Notes under the pieces: model-generated
The model's input: only the letters and a program-made list of their open reading frames with translations
Databases searched by the model: none
What the model was told of the DNA's origin: nothing
From: UBA3774 sp045600025
Lineage (GTDB): Bacteria; Bacillota; Clostridia; Lachnospirales; Lachnospiraceae
Assembly: GCA_045600025.1 (NCBI GenBank)
Contig: JAZRXC010000054.1
Span: 1 to 28,007, forward strand
Direction: 5' to 3'
Length of the DNA: 28,007 bases
Position numbers and translations under genes: made by a program
Shown: positions 16,521 through 24,253 of the stretch, in pieces
Numbering within the stretch: position 1 is the stretch's first letter
How the letters are laid out: every line of letters starts with the position of its first letter

Positions 16521-18542
16521 TTATATTTTGCTCGCTATCCCACTGTCGCTGCTTATGTCTAAGAGTATTACCATCGGGGATAAGCCTTGACTTTTGATAT
16601 AGTCAATATCCTCAATAAGTATCAGTTCTCCCTGCTCAACGCGGCATCCTTCACTGATCTTGACATCAAAGCCGGTACCATTCAGCTTCACGGTATCTAT
16701 TCCGGCATGTATCAATACTCTCTTACCCCTATCTGATTGTATGGCTATAGCATGCCCTCTAGCTGCTATCATAATAACCTTTCCGCTGCACGGTGCGTAT
16801 ATCATACCATTGTCAGGTTCAACCGCAATGCACTGCCCCATTGCTCCTGATGAAAAAGCTTCATCCGGTATTTCGGACATCGGAACAAGATATCCATCCG
16901 CCGGAGATGTCAAAGATTCCGTTACTTCAACTTCTTCACAAGTCTCCTTGATGCTTATACTGTCCATATATTCTTTTATGGCTTTTCTGGCTAGCGGAAT
17001 TCTGCCGGGTGACATTGAAAGTTCATCGATGCCTGCGGCAACAAGGCGTGATATTGAGTCAGGATCTCCTCCCAACTCACCGCATATTCCTACAGTTATG
17101 CCATGCTTATGTGCATTGGCAGCAGTCATTTCTATTAGTCTGAAGACCGCTTCATGGCGAATGTTAAAATACCTCTCCATTCCTACTCCGCGTCTATCAG
17201 CGGCCAGCGTATACTGAGTAAGATCATTGGTTCCGATACTGAAGAAATCTACCATTCCTGCAAGTTCGTCACTGCACATAGCCGCTGCCGGTGTTTCTAT
17301 CATAATTCCGCATTCGGGGATTTTATACTCTTCGTTACGACTTGCAAGCTCTTGTGCGGCAATTTTCAGCTGATTGTTGGCCTCATTTATCTCCCAGGCC
17401 GACGCAATCATCGGATACATAATCTTGAGTATTCCGTATTTTGCTGCTCTCAGCAAAGCTCTCAACTGGGTTCTGAATAGTTCCGTATCATCCAGACATA
17501 TTCTTAATGCACGTTTTCCCAAAGCGGGATTTTCTTCATCAGGCATGGGCAAACATTCCGTCTTTTTGTCGGTCCCTATATCCATTGTGCGGATTATTAC
17601 TTCTCTGTTTTGCATAGCCTGCACAACCTGTTTGTATATCTCATACTGCTCATCTTCTGTCGGCAATGTCGCCCTGTTCATAAATAAGAACTCCGTTCTG
17701 AAAAGACCTATTCCCTGTGCACCGTATTTAACTACAAGTTCCAGATCATCCGGTCCGGCAATATTTGCATAGAGCTTTACCGGGAGATTATCGTCTCCTT
17801 CTTTCATATTCTCTTCGGACTCACGAATTACTTTTTCATACGCTTTTTTCGTCTCTTCATCCGGATCGATTATCATGATTCCGGCATCTCCATCGACTAT
17901 TACAGCCGTCCCTGTCTTAGGTATTACGTCCGCATTTACGCCAAAAAGATAAGGTACACCGTATGTCCCTGCAAGTATAGCGGTATGTGAAACAGCTGAA
18001 CCTTTATTTGTAATAATTGCCTTTATATACTTTTTATCAACAGACAATAATTCTTCCGGGGAGAGATCGTCGGCATATATTACGGAATCTTCCGTAACAT
18101 ACACTTCTGTATCTGTTCCTTGAAGGATATCTATCAGTTTTCTGCTCACAGCTCTGATGTCGGCGCTTCTTGCACGTAGGTATTCACTGTCTGAATGCTC
18201 AAGCTCAGCTGCAAATGCCTCCCCGGCGGTAAATACTGCATAGGGTGCTGCAAAGTGCTCCGCATCGACACAGGCTATGACAGCCTTGCGAAAGCTATCA
18301 TCATTAAGCATCATCTGCTGCGCTTCTATAATGTCAGCCGCCTTAGAATCATCTTTTTGCTGCATTATTGCCTGCTTTTCTTTATATGACTCGTTGGCTT
18401 TGCGCATCGCTTCTTCGAATCTGATATGTTCTTCCCGAACATCAGTTGTTATTCTTTTTTCCGGAGATACGAACTTTGAAAAATGTAAAATAGTTCCTAT
18501 CCCCTGTCCGCCATTTCCTTTTTTTGCTGATTCTTTTCTCAT
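16521..18542 (-). CDS. PTS Enzyme I fused to a C-terminal EIIA(Glc) domain
   Basis: 673 residues. Residues about 15-530 are Enzyme I: the phospho-histidine motif GSAVSHTAIL (H186), the PEP-binding domain with GLFRTEFLFMNR and IMIETPAA, SIGTNDLTQY and GICGELGGDP with the conserved cysteine (C487). The extreme N-terminus lacks the usual Enzyme I opening. After a short linker, residues about 545-673 are an EIIA(Glc)-type domain with GHAIAI (H597, matching H75 of the E. coli protein) and VLIHAGIDTV (H612, matching the phosphorylated H90). It takes phosphate from PEP and passes it through HPr to its own EIIA. It starts 6 bases after the stop of the gene for EIIC-EIIB-HPr, so the pair is co-translated. 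Confidence 0.93.
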   Translation of the reverse strand: MRKESAKKGNGGQGIGTILHFSKFVSPEKRITTDVREEHIRFEEAMRKANESYKEKQAIMQQKDDSKAADIIEAQQMMLNDDSFRKAVIACVDAEHFAAPYAVFTAGEAFAAELEHSDSEYLRARSADIRAVSRKLIDILQGTDTEVYVTEDSVIYADDLSPEELLSVDKKYIKAIITNKGSAVSHTAILAGTYGVPYLFGVNADVIPKTGTAVIVDGDAGIMIIDPDEETKKAYEKVIRESEENMKEGDDNLPVKLYANIAGPDDLELVVKYGAQGIGLFRTEFLFMNRATLPTEDEQYEIYKQVVQAMQNREVIIRTMDIGTDKKTECLPMPDEENPALGKRALRICLDDTELFRTQLRALLRAAKYGILKIMYPMIASAWEINEANNQLKIAAQELASRNEEYKIPECGIMIETPAAAMCSDELAGMVDFFSIGTNDLTQYTLAADRRGVGMERYFNIRHEAVFRLIEMTAANAHKHGITVGICGELGGDPDSISRLVAAGIDELSMSPGRIPLARKAIKEYMDSISIKETCEEVEVTESLTSPADGYLVPMSEIPDEAFSSGAMGQCIAVEPDNGMIYAPCSGKVIMIAARGHAIAIQSDRGKRVLIHAGIDTVKLNGTGFDVKISEGCRVEQGELILIEDIDYIKSQGLSPMVILLDISSDSGIASKI

Positions 18543-18548
18543 ATTTTT

Positions 18549-20351
18549 CTACAGATTATTCCTTATGTAATTCATTACTTCAGTTACTGCCGATTCTTTA
18601 TCTTCTCCGGATGCTGTTATTTTTATAACATCCCCCGGTTTGATGCCCAAACTCATAATACTCAATATACTTTTGGCATCAGCCTCACGATCCGCTGATA
18701 TGAGTTTTATCTCACAGGCATATTTGCCGGAAATAGTGGCAATCTTTCCTGCCGGTCTTGCATGGATACCCGAAGGATCCTTTATTTGATAACTGTCAGC
18801 ATCGATTCCGTCATCTCTGTTCTGTCCGACAATTATATCCGTATGATTAACATGAACTCTTTTGCTACTATCCTGAGGTTCAGACAAGCAGGTTTGCATC
18901 GCATCACATACCTGCTGCACGGACACACCGATTATCACCTGGCAGGATTCGGAATTCGGAATTACAACGCCAAAGGCGCCTGCGGCTTTACATGCCGTTT
19001 TATCGACCAGCGCGCTGTCTTTAAGCTGCATGCGAAGTCTTGTTGCACAGCAATCTATGCCTGTAATGTTGGTGGCTCCGCCAAGGGCTTTTATTAATGC
19101 TCGCGCTTTATCTGTATCACTATTTCCTATTGCAGGAGCGGAAACGCTTGATTTTATAACCCCTTCTGCTTCATCCTCACGCCCCGGCGTGACAAAATTG
19201 AATTTTTTTATCGCGAAGTCAAATACAAAGAAGAACACCGCAAATGCTGCAATCCCGAGCGGAATTATCATCCATGTATTCTGCGATGCCGGAAGGGAAG
19301 AAGAAAACAGCAGATCAGTCGCTCCTGCCGAGAAAGAAAAGCCTGCACGAAATCCTACATAATACACTATGACTGTAAATATACCGTACAGTAAAGAATA
19401 TATGACATATAACGGGAATGCCGCGTACATGAACATGAATTCAAAGGGCTCTGTGACGCCGCAAATAAATGCACATATTGCAGCTGACAGGAGCATACCC
19501 TTGATTTTGGCTTTGTGCTTTGCGTTTTTTATCATCGCAAGCGCTGCGCCCCAAATTCCGAACATCATGCAAGGAAAGAAGCCTGACATGTACATGCCAA
19601 GATCCCAGCCCACGTCAGCTGATACTTTTCCGGCCCAGAAGTTTGTAAGATCTCCGATACCAATAGTATCAAACCAGAAGACATTATTCAGTGCATGATG
19701 AAGGCCCAGCGGTATCAGCAGGCGGTTTAAAAATACATACAGACCTGCTCCAACACCGTCAAGATTCAATATTGCTTTGCCTAATACAATCAGCCCGCCA
19801 AATAGTATCGGCCATGCTATAGCCAGTACGACCACCAGTAAAAGGGTCATAACTGTGGATATTATTACTACAAACCGCCTGCCGCTGAAAAAAGCCAGAT
19901 AATCCGGCAGCTTGGTTTTCTTATATCTGTTATAACAGGTTGAGGCGAGAATTCCGCACATTATTGCGATAAAAGGATTCTGTATTTTGGAAAATGCAAG
20001 ATATGTGGTCGATGTTTCCGTAAGGTCTGTGATAATCAGCGAAACAACCTCGGGAGAGAGTAATGTAATAACTATCAGCCAGCTCACCAGACCGGCCAGG
20101 CATACGGCGCCGTTTTTATCATCAGACATGCCGATCGACACGCCCAATACAAAAAGCCATGACATGTTGTTAATAATAGCACCGCCTGCTTTTATCATAA
20201 CAAGTCCTGCCGTCGGAAGTGCGCCTGCAATGTCCCCTCCCTGCATCGCCTCAGGGCACAACAGATATCCTATTCCCATGAGAATACCGCATATAGGTAG
20301 CACTGAAACAGGAAGCATCAGTGATTTCCCAAGCTTTTGCAGATAATTCAT
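18549..20351 (-). CDS. PTS EIIC-EIIB-HPr fusion, glucose/N-acetylglucosamine type
   Basis: 600 residues. The first 385 or so are a glucose-family EIIC permease with many membrane segments, GLHHALNN (217-224) and GVTEPFEF (298-305), motifs closest to GlcNAc-type permeases. Residues about 412-485 are EIIB with the phospho-cysteine in CCATRLR (C435). Residues about 518-600 are an HPr domain with SGIHARPAG (H530) and KSILSIMSLG, where S561 matches the regulatory Ser46 of HPr. Fusion of HPr to an EIICB is unusual. GGAG lies 11 bases before the ATG. The sugar is inferred from IIC motifs only. Regulation by HPr kinase at S561 is possible because the surrounding motif is kept. Confidence 0.92.
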   Translation of the reverse strand: MNYLQKLGKSLMLPVSVLPICGILMGIGYLLCPEAMQGGDIAGALPTAGLVMIKAGGAIINNMSWLFVLGVSIGMSDDKNGAVCLAGLVSWLIVITLLSPEVVSLIITDLTETSTTYLAFSKIQNPFIAIMCGILASTCYNRYKKTKLPDYLAFFSGRRFVVIISTVMTLLLVVVLAIAWPILFGGLIVLGKAILNLDGVGAGLYVFLNRLLIPLGLHHALNNVFWFDTIGIGDLTNFWAGKVSADVGWDLGMYMSGFFPCMMFGIWGAALAMIKNAKHKAKIKGMLLSAAICAFICGVTEPFEFMFMYAAFPLYVIYSLLYGIFTVIVYYVGFRAGFSFSAGATDLLFSSSLPASQNTWMIIPLGIAAFAVFFFVFDFAIKKFNFVTPGREDEAEGVIKSSVSAPAIGNSDTDKARALIKALGGATNITGIDCCATRLRMQLKDSALVDKTACKAAGAFGVVIPNSESCQVIIGVSVQQVCDAMQTCLSEPQDSSKRVHVNHTDIIVGQNRDDGIDADSYQIKDPSGIHARPAGKIATISGKYACEIKLISADREADAKSILSIMSLGIKPGDVIKITASGEDKESAVTEVMNYIRNNL

Positions 20352-20375
20352 ACAGTCTTACACTCCTTTTTAAGA

Positions 20376-20392
20376 TGACACACCATGTGTCA
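20376..20392. repeat. Perfect hairpin between the signalling gene and the PTS genes
   Basis: On the minus strand TGACACATGGTGTGTCA has 7-base perfect arms and a 3-base loop, beginning at the TGA stop of the STAS-HD-phosphatase gene and ending 24 bases before the PTS start codon. It is not followed by a T-run (TCTTAAAAAGGAG), so it is not a normal terminator. It could be an mRNA processing or stability element, or an operator. Confidence 0.5.
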
Positions 20393-22189
20393 GCGTTCCT
20401 CTAAAAATTTTTCTCTGAATCGACAAACAAAATCATCATCCAACTTCAAAATCGTACGCAAGTAATTGTCCACATCACCGTATTTTTCTACGAACCATTC
20501 TTCAATTGCCATGGACAGTTTGTAATCAACGCTTTTTTCGCGTCTGGAATTTACAATTATCTCTTCATCGTATTTGCGGAATGTGAAATAATCATCATAT
20601 ATTTCGCTTAGAACATACTCCGGAATTGCCGAAGCCATATAGTCGAGGAGCACCTCTTCATCATATACGCCGAGTGCTGTCAATATAATTGTCGCAGCGA
20701 TACCGGTTCTGTCCTTTCCGTCTTTGCAATGGAGTATAGCTCCTGTGCAATCGTCACTTATAAGTATATACAGCATATCGCGCAAATGCTGCACAGCATC
20801 CTCAAGCTGAAGACTGTCCTTATACATCTGCTCAATATCCAATCCTCTAAGGAATTCTCCGTTCATCCATGCATATCCGTAAAGGCGGTCTACTTCGAGC
20901 CCTGCGGCTTCTTCTATAAGATTTTCCTGATAAGACTGTGTCCGTATGGTTTTAAGTTCACACACCACATTGATAAAATCTTCCGTATTGGCATCAGGCT
21001 CTGCAGTCCGTTTGTTTTCTCCCCGGAAATCAATGATGTGACTTATCCCCATCTGCTTGAACTTATTTGCGTCCTCTTTTGTCAGATGGCTGAGCCCACC
21101 GCTTCTTATCAGCATGTGTTTTTTTACAGTCTTGCCATCATAGGTATGATATCCGCCGAGGTCACGTATGTTTCGGGCGCTGTCAATATCAACGCTGTGA
21201 TTAACATAAGTGTAAAAGATCTTGTCAAATAATTCATCGCCGTAAACCGGTAATCGACTCTTTGCAAATACCTTCGAATCATCACCATTGCTGTTTCCGT
21301 AAAATCTGTTGTGCATGACATAATCATATATCATGGTCACTTCCGGACCTACTTTCAGCTGAACATCATTTTGATACCTTAAAGCAAAGCCCAGTATATA
21401 TATTATTGCTTCATCGGCATTTACTTTTGACAATATTTCATCTATTGAAGGCTTATATCCCAGCTGACACAACTTGTCAAATATATCTGCAATGAAGATT
21501 ACTTCTTCAAATTCAGTCATCTCCGGATATCCGTAATGATGGGCAATGCCCGAAAGGATTTCTTCATCTTTTATGCCAAACTCATCACGTACAACTATGG
21601 CACCGACTTTGCCATGTAGCTTGTGGGGCGTTTTTGTTTCGGATCCTGAAATCCTGATTTTATTTTTCCTGGCTATTTCGAGAAGCTTATCGTCAGAATA
21701 CTCCTTTGCAATATCGTGAAGCATTCCCGCGATACGCGCCTTCTCCGCGTTGCTTCTGAAATGAGTGGAAATCTGTTCTGCAATAGCCGATACTCTCATA
21801 CAGTGCTCGAAACGCTTTGCCGATAATCTCTTTTGAACCTCATCTCTAAGTGCGTCAAAGTCATACTTCGTTTCATCAGCAGCACTAAAGTCCTCATATG
21901 AAATTATCTCTCTCAGTTTTGTGATTCTGAGCTTTTCTTCTACCTGCGGCACGCAATTAATTACGCACAGCACTCCACCTTTCAGCCACATAACCTGATA
22001 CGCGCTGAGTATCAGACGCAGTCCCGATTCCGATATATAAGTAAGCTCTGCGAAATCAAATACAAGCCTGTCCGTATCATCGCACAGGTCATATGCCGCT
22101 GTTTCGAGTTCGCCTGCAGTGTGCTCATCCAACCTTCCCGCGACTCTGATTATTAGATTGTCTTCATTCTTTTCAACTGTTATATTCAT
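20390..22189 (-). CDS. STAS - YqeK-like HD phosphohydrolase - tyrosine/inositol-type phosphatase fusion
   Basis: 599 residues from the preferred start. Residues 1-100 are a STAS domain (YISESGLRLIL at 51-61). Residues about 115-300 are an HD domain of the YqeK type (Ap4A hydrolase family): H129, H158-D159 in MLHDIAKE, H192, H217/H218 in GIAHHYG and D235 in IADIFD. Residues about 335-535 are a Y_phosphatase3-type phosphatase: ARNIRDLGGY, FRGENKR and the catalytic loop HCKDGKDRTG (C488, R494). All core residues of both enzymes are present. I know of no described protein with this order. The frame can start at GTG 22228, but that has no binding site; ATG 22189 begins at the natural STAS start and has GAGGG ten bases upstream. 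PTS genes follow 38 bases downstream. Confidence 0.85.
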   Translation of the reverse strand: MNITVEKNEDNLIIRVAGRLDEHTAGELETAAYDLCDDTDRLVFDFAELTYISESGLRLILSAYQVMWLKGGVLCVINCVPQVEEKLRITKLREIISYEDFSAADETKYDFDALRDEVQKRLSAKRFEHCMRVSAIAEQISTHFRSNAEKARIAGMLHDIAKEYSDDKLLEIARKNKIRISGSETKTPHKLHGKVGAIVVRDEFGIKDEEILSGIAHHYGYPEMTEFEEVIFIADIFDKLCQLGYKPSIDEILSKVNADEAIIYILGFALRYQNDVQLKVGPEVTMIYDYVMHNRFYGNSNGDDSKVFAKSRLPVYGDELFDKIFYTYVNHSVDIDSARNIRDLGGYHTYDGKTVKKHMLIRSGGLSHLTKEDANKFKQMGISHIIDFRGENKRTAEPDANTEDFINVVCELKTIRTQSYQENLIEEAAGLEVDRLYGYAWMNGEFLRGLDIEQMYKDSLQLEDAVQHLRDMLYILISDDCTGAILHCKDGKDRTGIAATIILTALGVYDEEVLLDYMASAIPEYVLSEIYDDYFTFRKYDEEIIVNSRREKSVDYKLSMAIEEWFVEKYGDVDNYLRTILKLDDDFVCRFREKFLEER

Positions 22190-22248
22190 AAAATTTGCGC
22201 CCTCGTAATGGCATACCGGGATGTCCACGATGTGCCGACCGTGATCGT

Positions 22249-22884
22249 TTAGAATAACTGTCCCGGAAGCTTCAGCTTCTCTTTCGGGGGAAATGTGGCT
22301 TCATAAGTTGCAAAGCCTTCAGGATTTTCGTCACAGACAAAATATCCCTTTGGCGTAGCATACTCTCCGCTGATTCCGTCAAGATAACCAGGAATCAATT
22401 CCTTGCACAGAAAGAATGAAGCGTCCTCTCCTTCCGGCAGTCCGTGATAGCGGATCTTGTACTCGCTTGCATAAGCAAATCCGCTCTTTCCGTAGAACAG
22501 AATGTTTCCTTCGAAGCAGACTGCTCCACAGCCGAGCTTTGCTGCCTGCTCCAGAGAATAATCCAGCAGAAGCTTTCCGTATCCCTGCCTCTTTAGCTCA
22601 GGCGCAATGCATATCGGACCCATTGTCATGATGGGAATATCCCTGCCGTCATCTGCTTTAATAACAGTTCTGACAAAGACATTCTGTCCGATGATCCTGC
22701 CATCCTTTTCCAGCACGAAATCAAGCTCCGGAACAAAGTCCTTATCATATCTCAAACATTTAAGTACGTAATGCTCCAAGCATCCCGGGCGATACACGTT
22801 CCAGAAGCTTTCTCTGACAAGATTTTCTACCTCTCGGTAATCTTCTTTTTTCTCTAAACGAATTATATAGTCATTTTTATTCAT
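22249..22884 (-). CDS. GNAT family N-acetyltransferase
   Basis: 211 residues. The acetyl-CoA binding motif is CIAPELKRQGYGKLLLDYSL (about 92-111), with the GNAT strand-helix order before it and GKSGFAYASEY after it. Such proteins acetylate a primary amine of a small molecule or protein; the substrate is unknown. Family members of this size often carry a C-terminal segment like the one here (about 150-211). AGGAGG lies 8 bases before the ATG at 22884. The stop is 59 bases before the STAS-fusion start, so the gene may be first in that operon. Confidence 0.88.
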   Translation of the reverse strand: MNKNDYIIRLEKKEDYREVENLVRESFWNVYRPGCLEHYVLKCLRYDKDFVPELDFVLEKDGRIIGQNVFVRTVIKADDGRDIPIMTMGPICIAPELKRQGYGKLLLDYSLEQAAKLGCGAVCFEGNILFYGKSGFAYASEYKIRYHGLPEGEDASFFLCKELIPGYLDGISGEYATPKGYFVCDENPEGFATYEATFPPKEKLKLPGQLF

Positions 22885-22917
22885 TAATTTTTCCTCCTGA
22901 TGATTGATGACTGCAAT

Positions 22918-22957
22918 ACTGGGAGGTTGTGTTTGATTGTACTTGCAACCTCCCGGT
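22918..22957. repeat. Long imperfect hairpin upstream of the GNAT gene
   Basis: GGGAGGTTG (22921-22929) and CAACCTCCC (22946-22954) are perfect 9-base arms with a 16-base loop. The stem extends to 12 pairs when ACT (22918-22920) is paired with GGT, which includes a G-U pair if the plus strand is transcribed and a C-A mismatch if the minus strand is. No T-run follows on either strand. It could be a leader structure of the GNAT mRNA or part of an unrecognised RNA. Confidence 0.6.
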
Positions 22958-22986
22958 TACGCTACAATCTCCGTTGTGTTGTACTT
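22926..22986. repeat. Two partial direct repeats overlapping the hairpin
   Basis: GTTGTGTT-TGAT-TGTACTT (22926-22944) recurs as GTTGTGTTGTACTT (22973-22986) with the middle bases missing. The copies start 47 bases apart, and the first contributes to the loop and one arm of the 22918-22957 hairpin. Function unknown. Confidence 0.4.
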
Positions 22987-23022
22987 AATCAAAAAGCACT
23001 CTCCTTGAAAAATATTTTTTTA

Positions 23023-23038
23023 AACAGCATTTGCTGTT
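23023..23038. repeat. AT-rich hairpin after the thiaminase-like gene
   Basis: AACAGCA (23023-23029) and TGCTGTT (23032-23038) form a 7-base perfect stem with a 2-base loop. On the minus strand it is followed by TAAAAAAATATTTTTC, a poor but possible terminator tail, and lies about 35 bases after the end of the extended reading frame (23073). It may end the AbrB-PIN-thiaminase transcript. Confidence 0.3.
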
Positions 23039-23122
23039 AAATCCTCACTTGAATGGCACTCGCAATTATTTGTTATTCCTCTTCTGAATTTTCAACCGGT
23101 GCACTGTTTGCTGTTTCAGTCT

Positions 23123-24253
23123 TCAATTCCCCATCACCTGATCATAGTTTTCGCCCATTCTAAAAAGTGAATTTTTATCATCAGAGGCAATGTCTCTCAG
23201 CATTCCGTACAGCGAAGACTCCCTCGCGAGCTCGTTATTTACGGATATTCTTGGCATCAGCAAAAACTGCGGTTCACCATTTACGTGTGAAACATTAAGC
23301 AGCACCTCTTTGCTTGCCATGAGGTTTGCCAGCTTCAGGCACATGTCTCTTTTCTCGTTGGAAACATTCTTGGTCAGACCAACCATATCTGCATATAACA
23401 GAGGCGTGTCGTCGTCATCCGAAAAGCTGATTGTCTTGATAGCTGTATCCTTAAGGCGATCATCAATAAATCGCATGGTCTCGGAATAACCGAAGTAGGC
23501 GTCCGCAAAGTCTTCCTCATACTTGACCGCCAGTTGATTCTTGCTTTCCGAAATCGTGTCCTTGATTGAAACATTATATGCCATGTTAACCCAATATCCG
23601 GGGTCCTCCTCCGAGGTACAGTCTCCCGTAAAAACATCTCCCGTTGCGTTTTGCATAAAGGATGCATCACCGTTAATATCAACGTAGGATTCCAGGAAAA
23701 GGTATTTTTTCATTTTATCGTAGGCCAGCATCACGCAATCATGTTCAGATGCCAAATCTGAAATGGTTTCTACCTCATCAAAGTCCGTCTTGTTCTGGTC
23801 ATAAATCAGGAATGTTCCACACAGAAAAGCCGGGATTCCGTAAAGGCTGCCCTGGGTTCGCTGATCTCTAATGGTAAATGGGTAGAAATCGTCTATATTC
23901 TCTATCTCATCATCAGAAATTGGCAGGAGATAGTCATTCGCAATAAATTGGGATAGTAAAATCGCATCATACATGATCACATCCACATCCGTCGGTTCGC
24001 CGTCCACATAACAGTCATAATCCGAGTATTCAATGGACACACCTGTTTCCAAAGCTTCCCACGCCTCCTCAATGGTCTGGATGTAATAGTTCATATCCGG
24101 AAGATGAGGATAAACAGAATATTTTATAACAGTTCCTTCGGTATTCTCGTTGGCATCATCACGCGTATTCGTCACCGTACATGCCGCTAATATAACTGTC
24201 ATTAAGCAGATCACTAAAATCACGGCAACTAATTTAAATTGTTTCTTTGTCAT
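23123..24253 (-). CDS. Thiaminase I-like lipoprotein (thiamine pyridinylase / solute-binding fold), probable 3' frameshift
   Basis: 376 residues. The signal peptide ends in LAAC (Cys25), so a lipid-anchored secreted protein is expected. The opening YPHLPD, the DYDCYVDGEPTDVDVIMYDA stretch, GIPAFLCGTFLIY (C145) and YFGYSE (E258) follow the pattern I associate with thiamine pyridinylases, which share the periplasmic binding fold; C145 and E258 would be the nucleophile and base. A plain solute-binding protein is the alternative, and no ABC permease gene is nearby. The frame stops at TGA 23123, but one extra base in the preceding GGGG run (23129-23132) would continue it for an acidic tail ELKTETANSAPVENSEEE to TAA at 23073. 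Its ATG overlaps the stop of the PIN fragment (ATGA). Confidence 0.62.
   Translation of the reverse strand: MTKKQFKLVAVILVICLMTVILAACTVTNTRDDANENTEGTVIKYSVYPHLPDMNYYIQTIEEAWEALETGVSIEYSDYDCYVDGEPTDVDVIMYDAILLSQFIANDYLLPISDDEIENIDDFYPFTIRDQRTQGSLYGIPAFLCGTFLIYDQNKTDFDEVETISDLASEHDCVMLAYDKMKKYLFLESYVDINGDASFMQNATGDVFTGDCTSEEDPGYWVNMAYNVSIKDTISESKNQLAVKYEEDFADAYFGYSETMRFIDDRLKDTAIKTISFSDDDDTPLLYADMVGLTKNVSNEKRDMCLKLANLMASKEVLLNVSHVNGEPQFLLMPRISVNNELARESSLYGMLRDIASDDKNSLFRMGENYDQVMGN

Noticed and set aside
16660..17217. Plus-strand 185-codon open frame opposite the EI-EIIA gene
   Set aside because: It lies wholly antisense to a gene with clear PTS motifs, has no binding site or family motif, and is a frame shadow.
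20376..20392. Intrinsic terminator between the STAS fusion and the PTS genes
   Set aside because: The hairpin is perfect but is followed by TCTTAAAAAGGAG rather than a T-run.
20729..21232. Plus-strand 167-codon open frame opposite the STAS fusion
   Set aside because: Antisense shadow of the HD and phosphatase coding region; no domain motifs.
22190..22228. GTG start at 22228 for the STAS fusion
   Set aside because: It has no Shine-Dalgarno, and the STAS domain naturally begins at the ATG at 22189.
22918..22986. CRISPR array or IS end from the repeated GTTGTGTT...GTACTT
   Set aside because: Only two unequal copies, no regular spacers, no cas genes and no transposase nearby.
23130..23150. Possible TPP riboswitch, suggested by an ACCTGATC string near the thiaminase-like gene
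   Set aside because: The string lies inside the coding end on the opposite strand, the partner CTGAGA element is absent, and the upstream side of the gene is filled by the PIN and AbrB genes.
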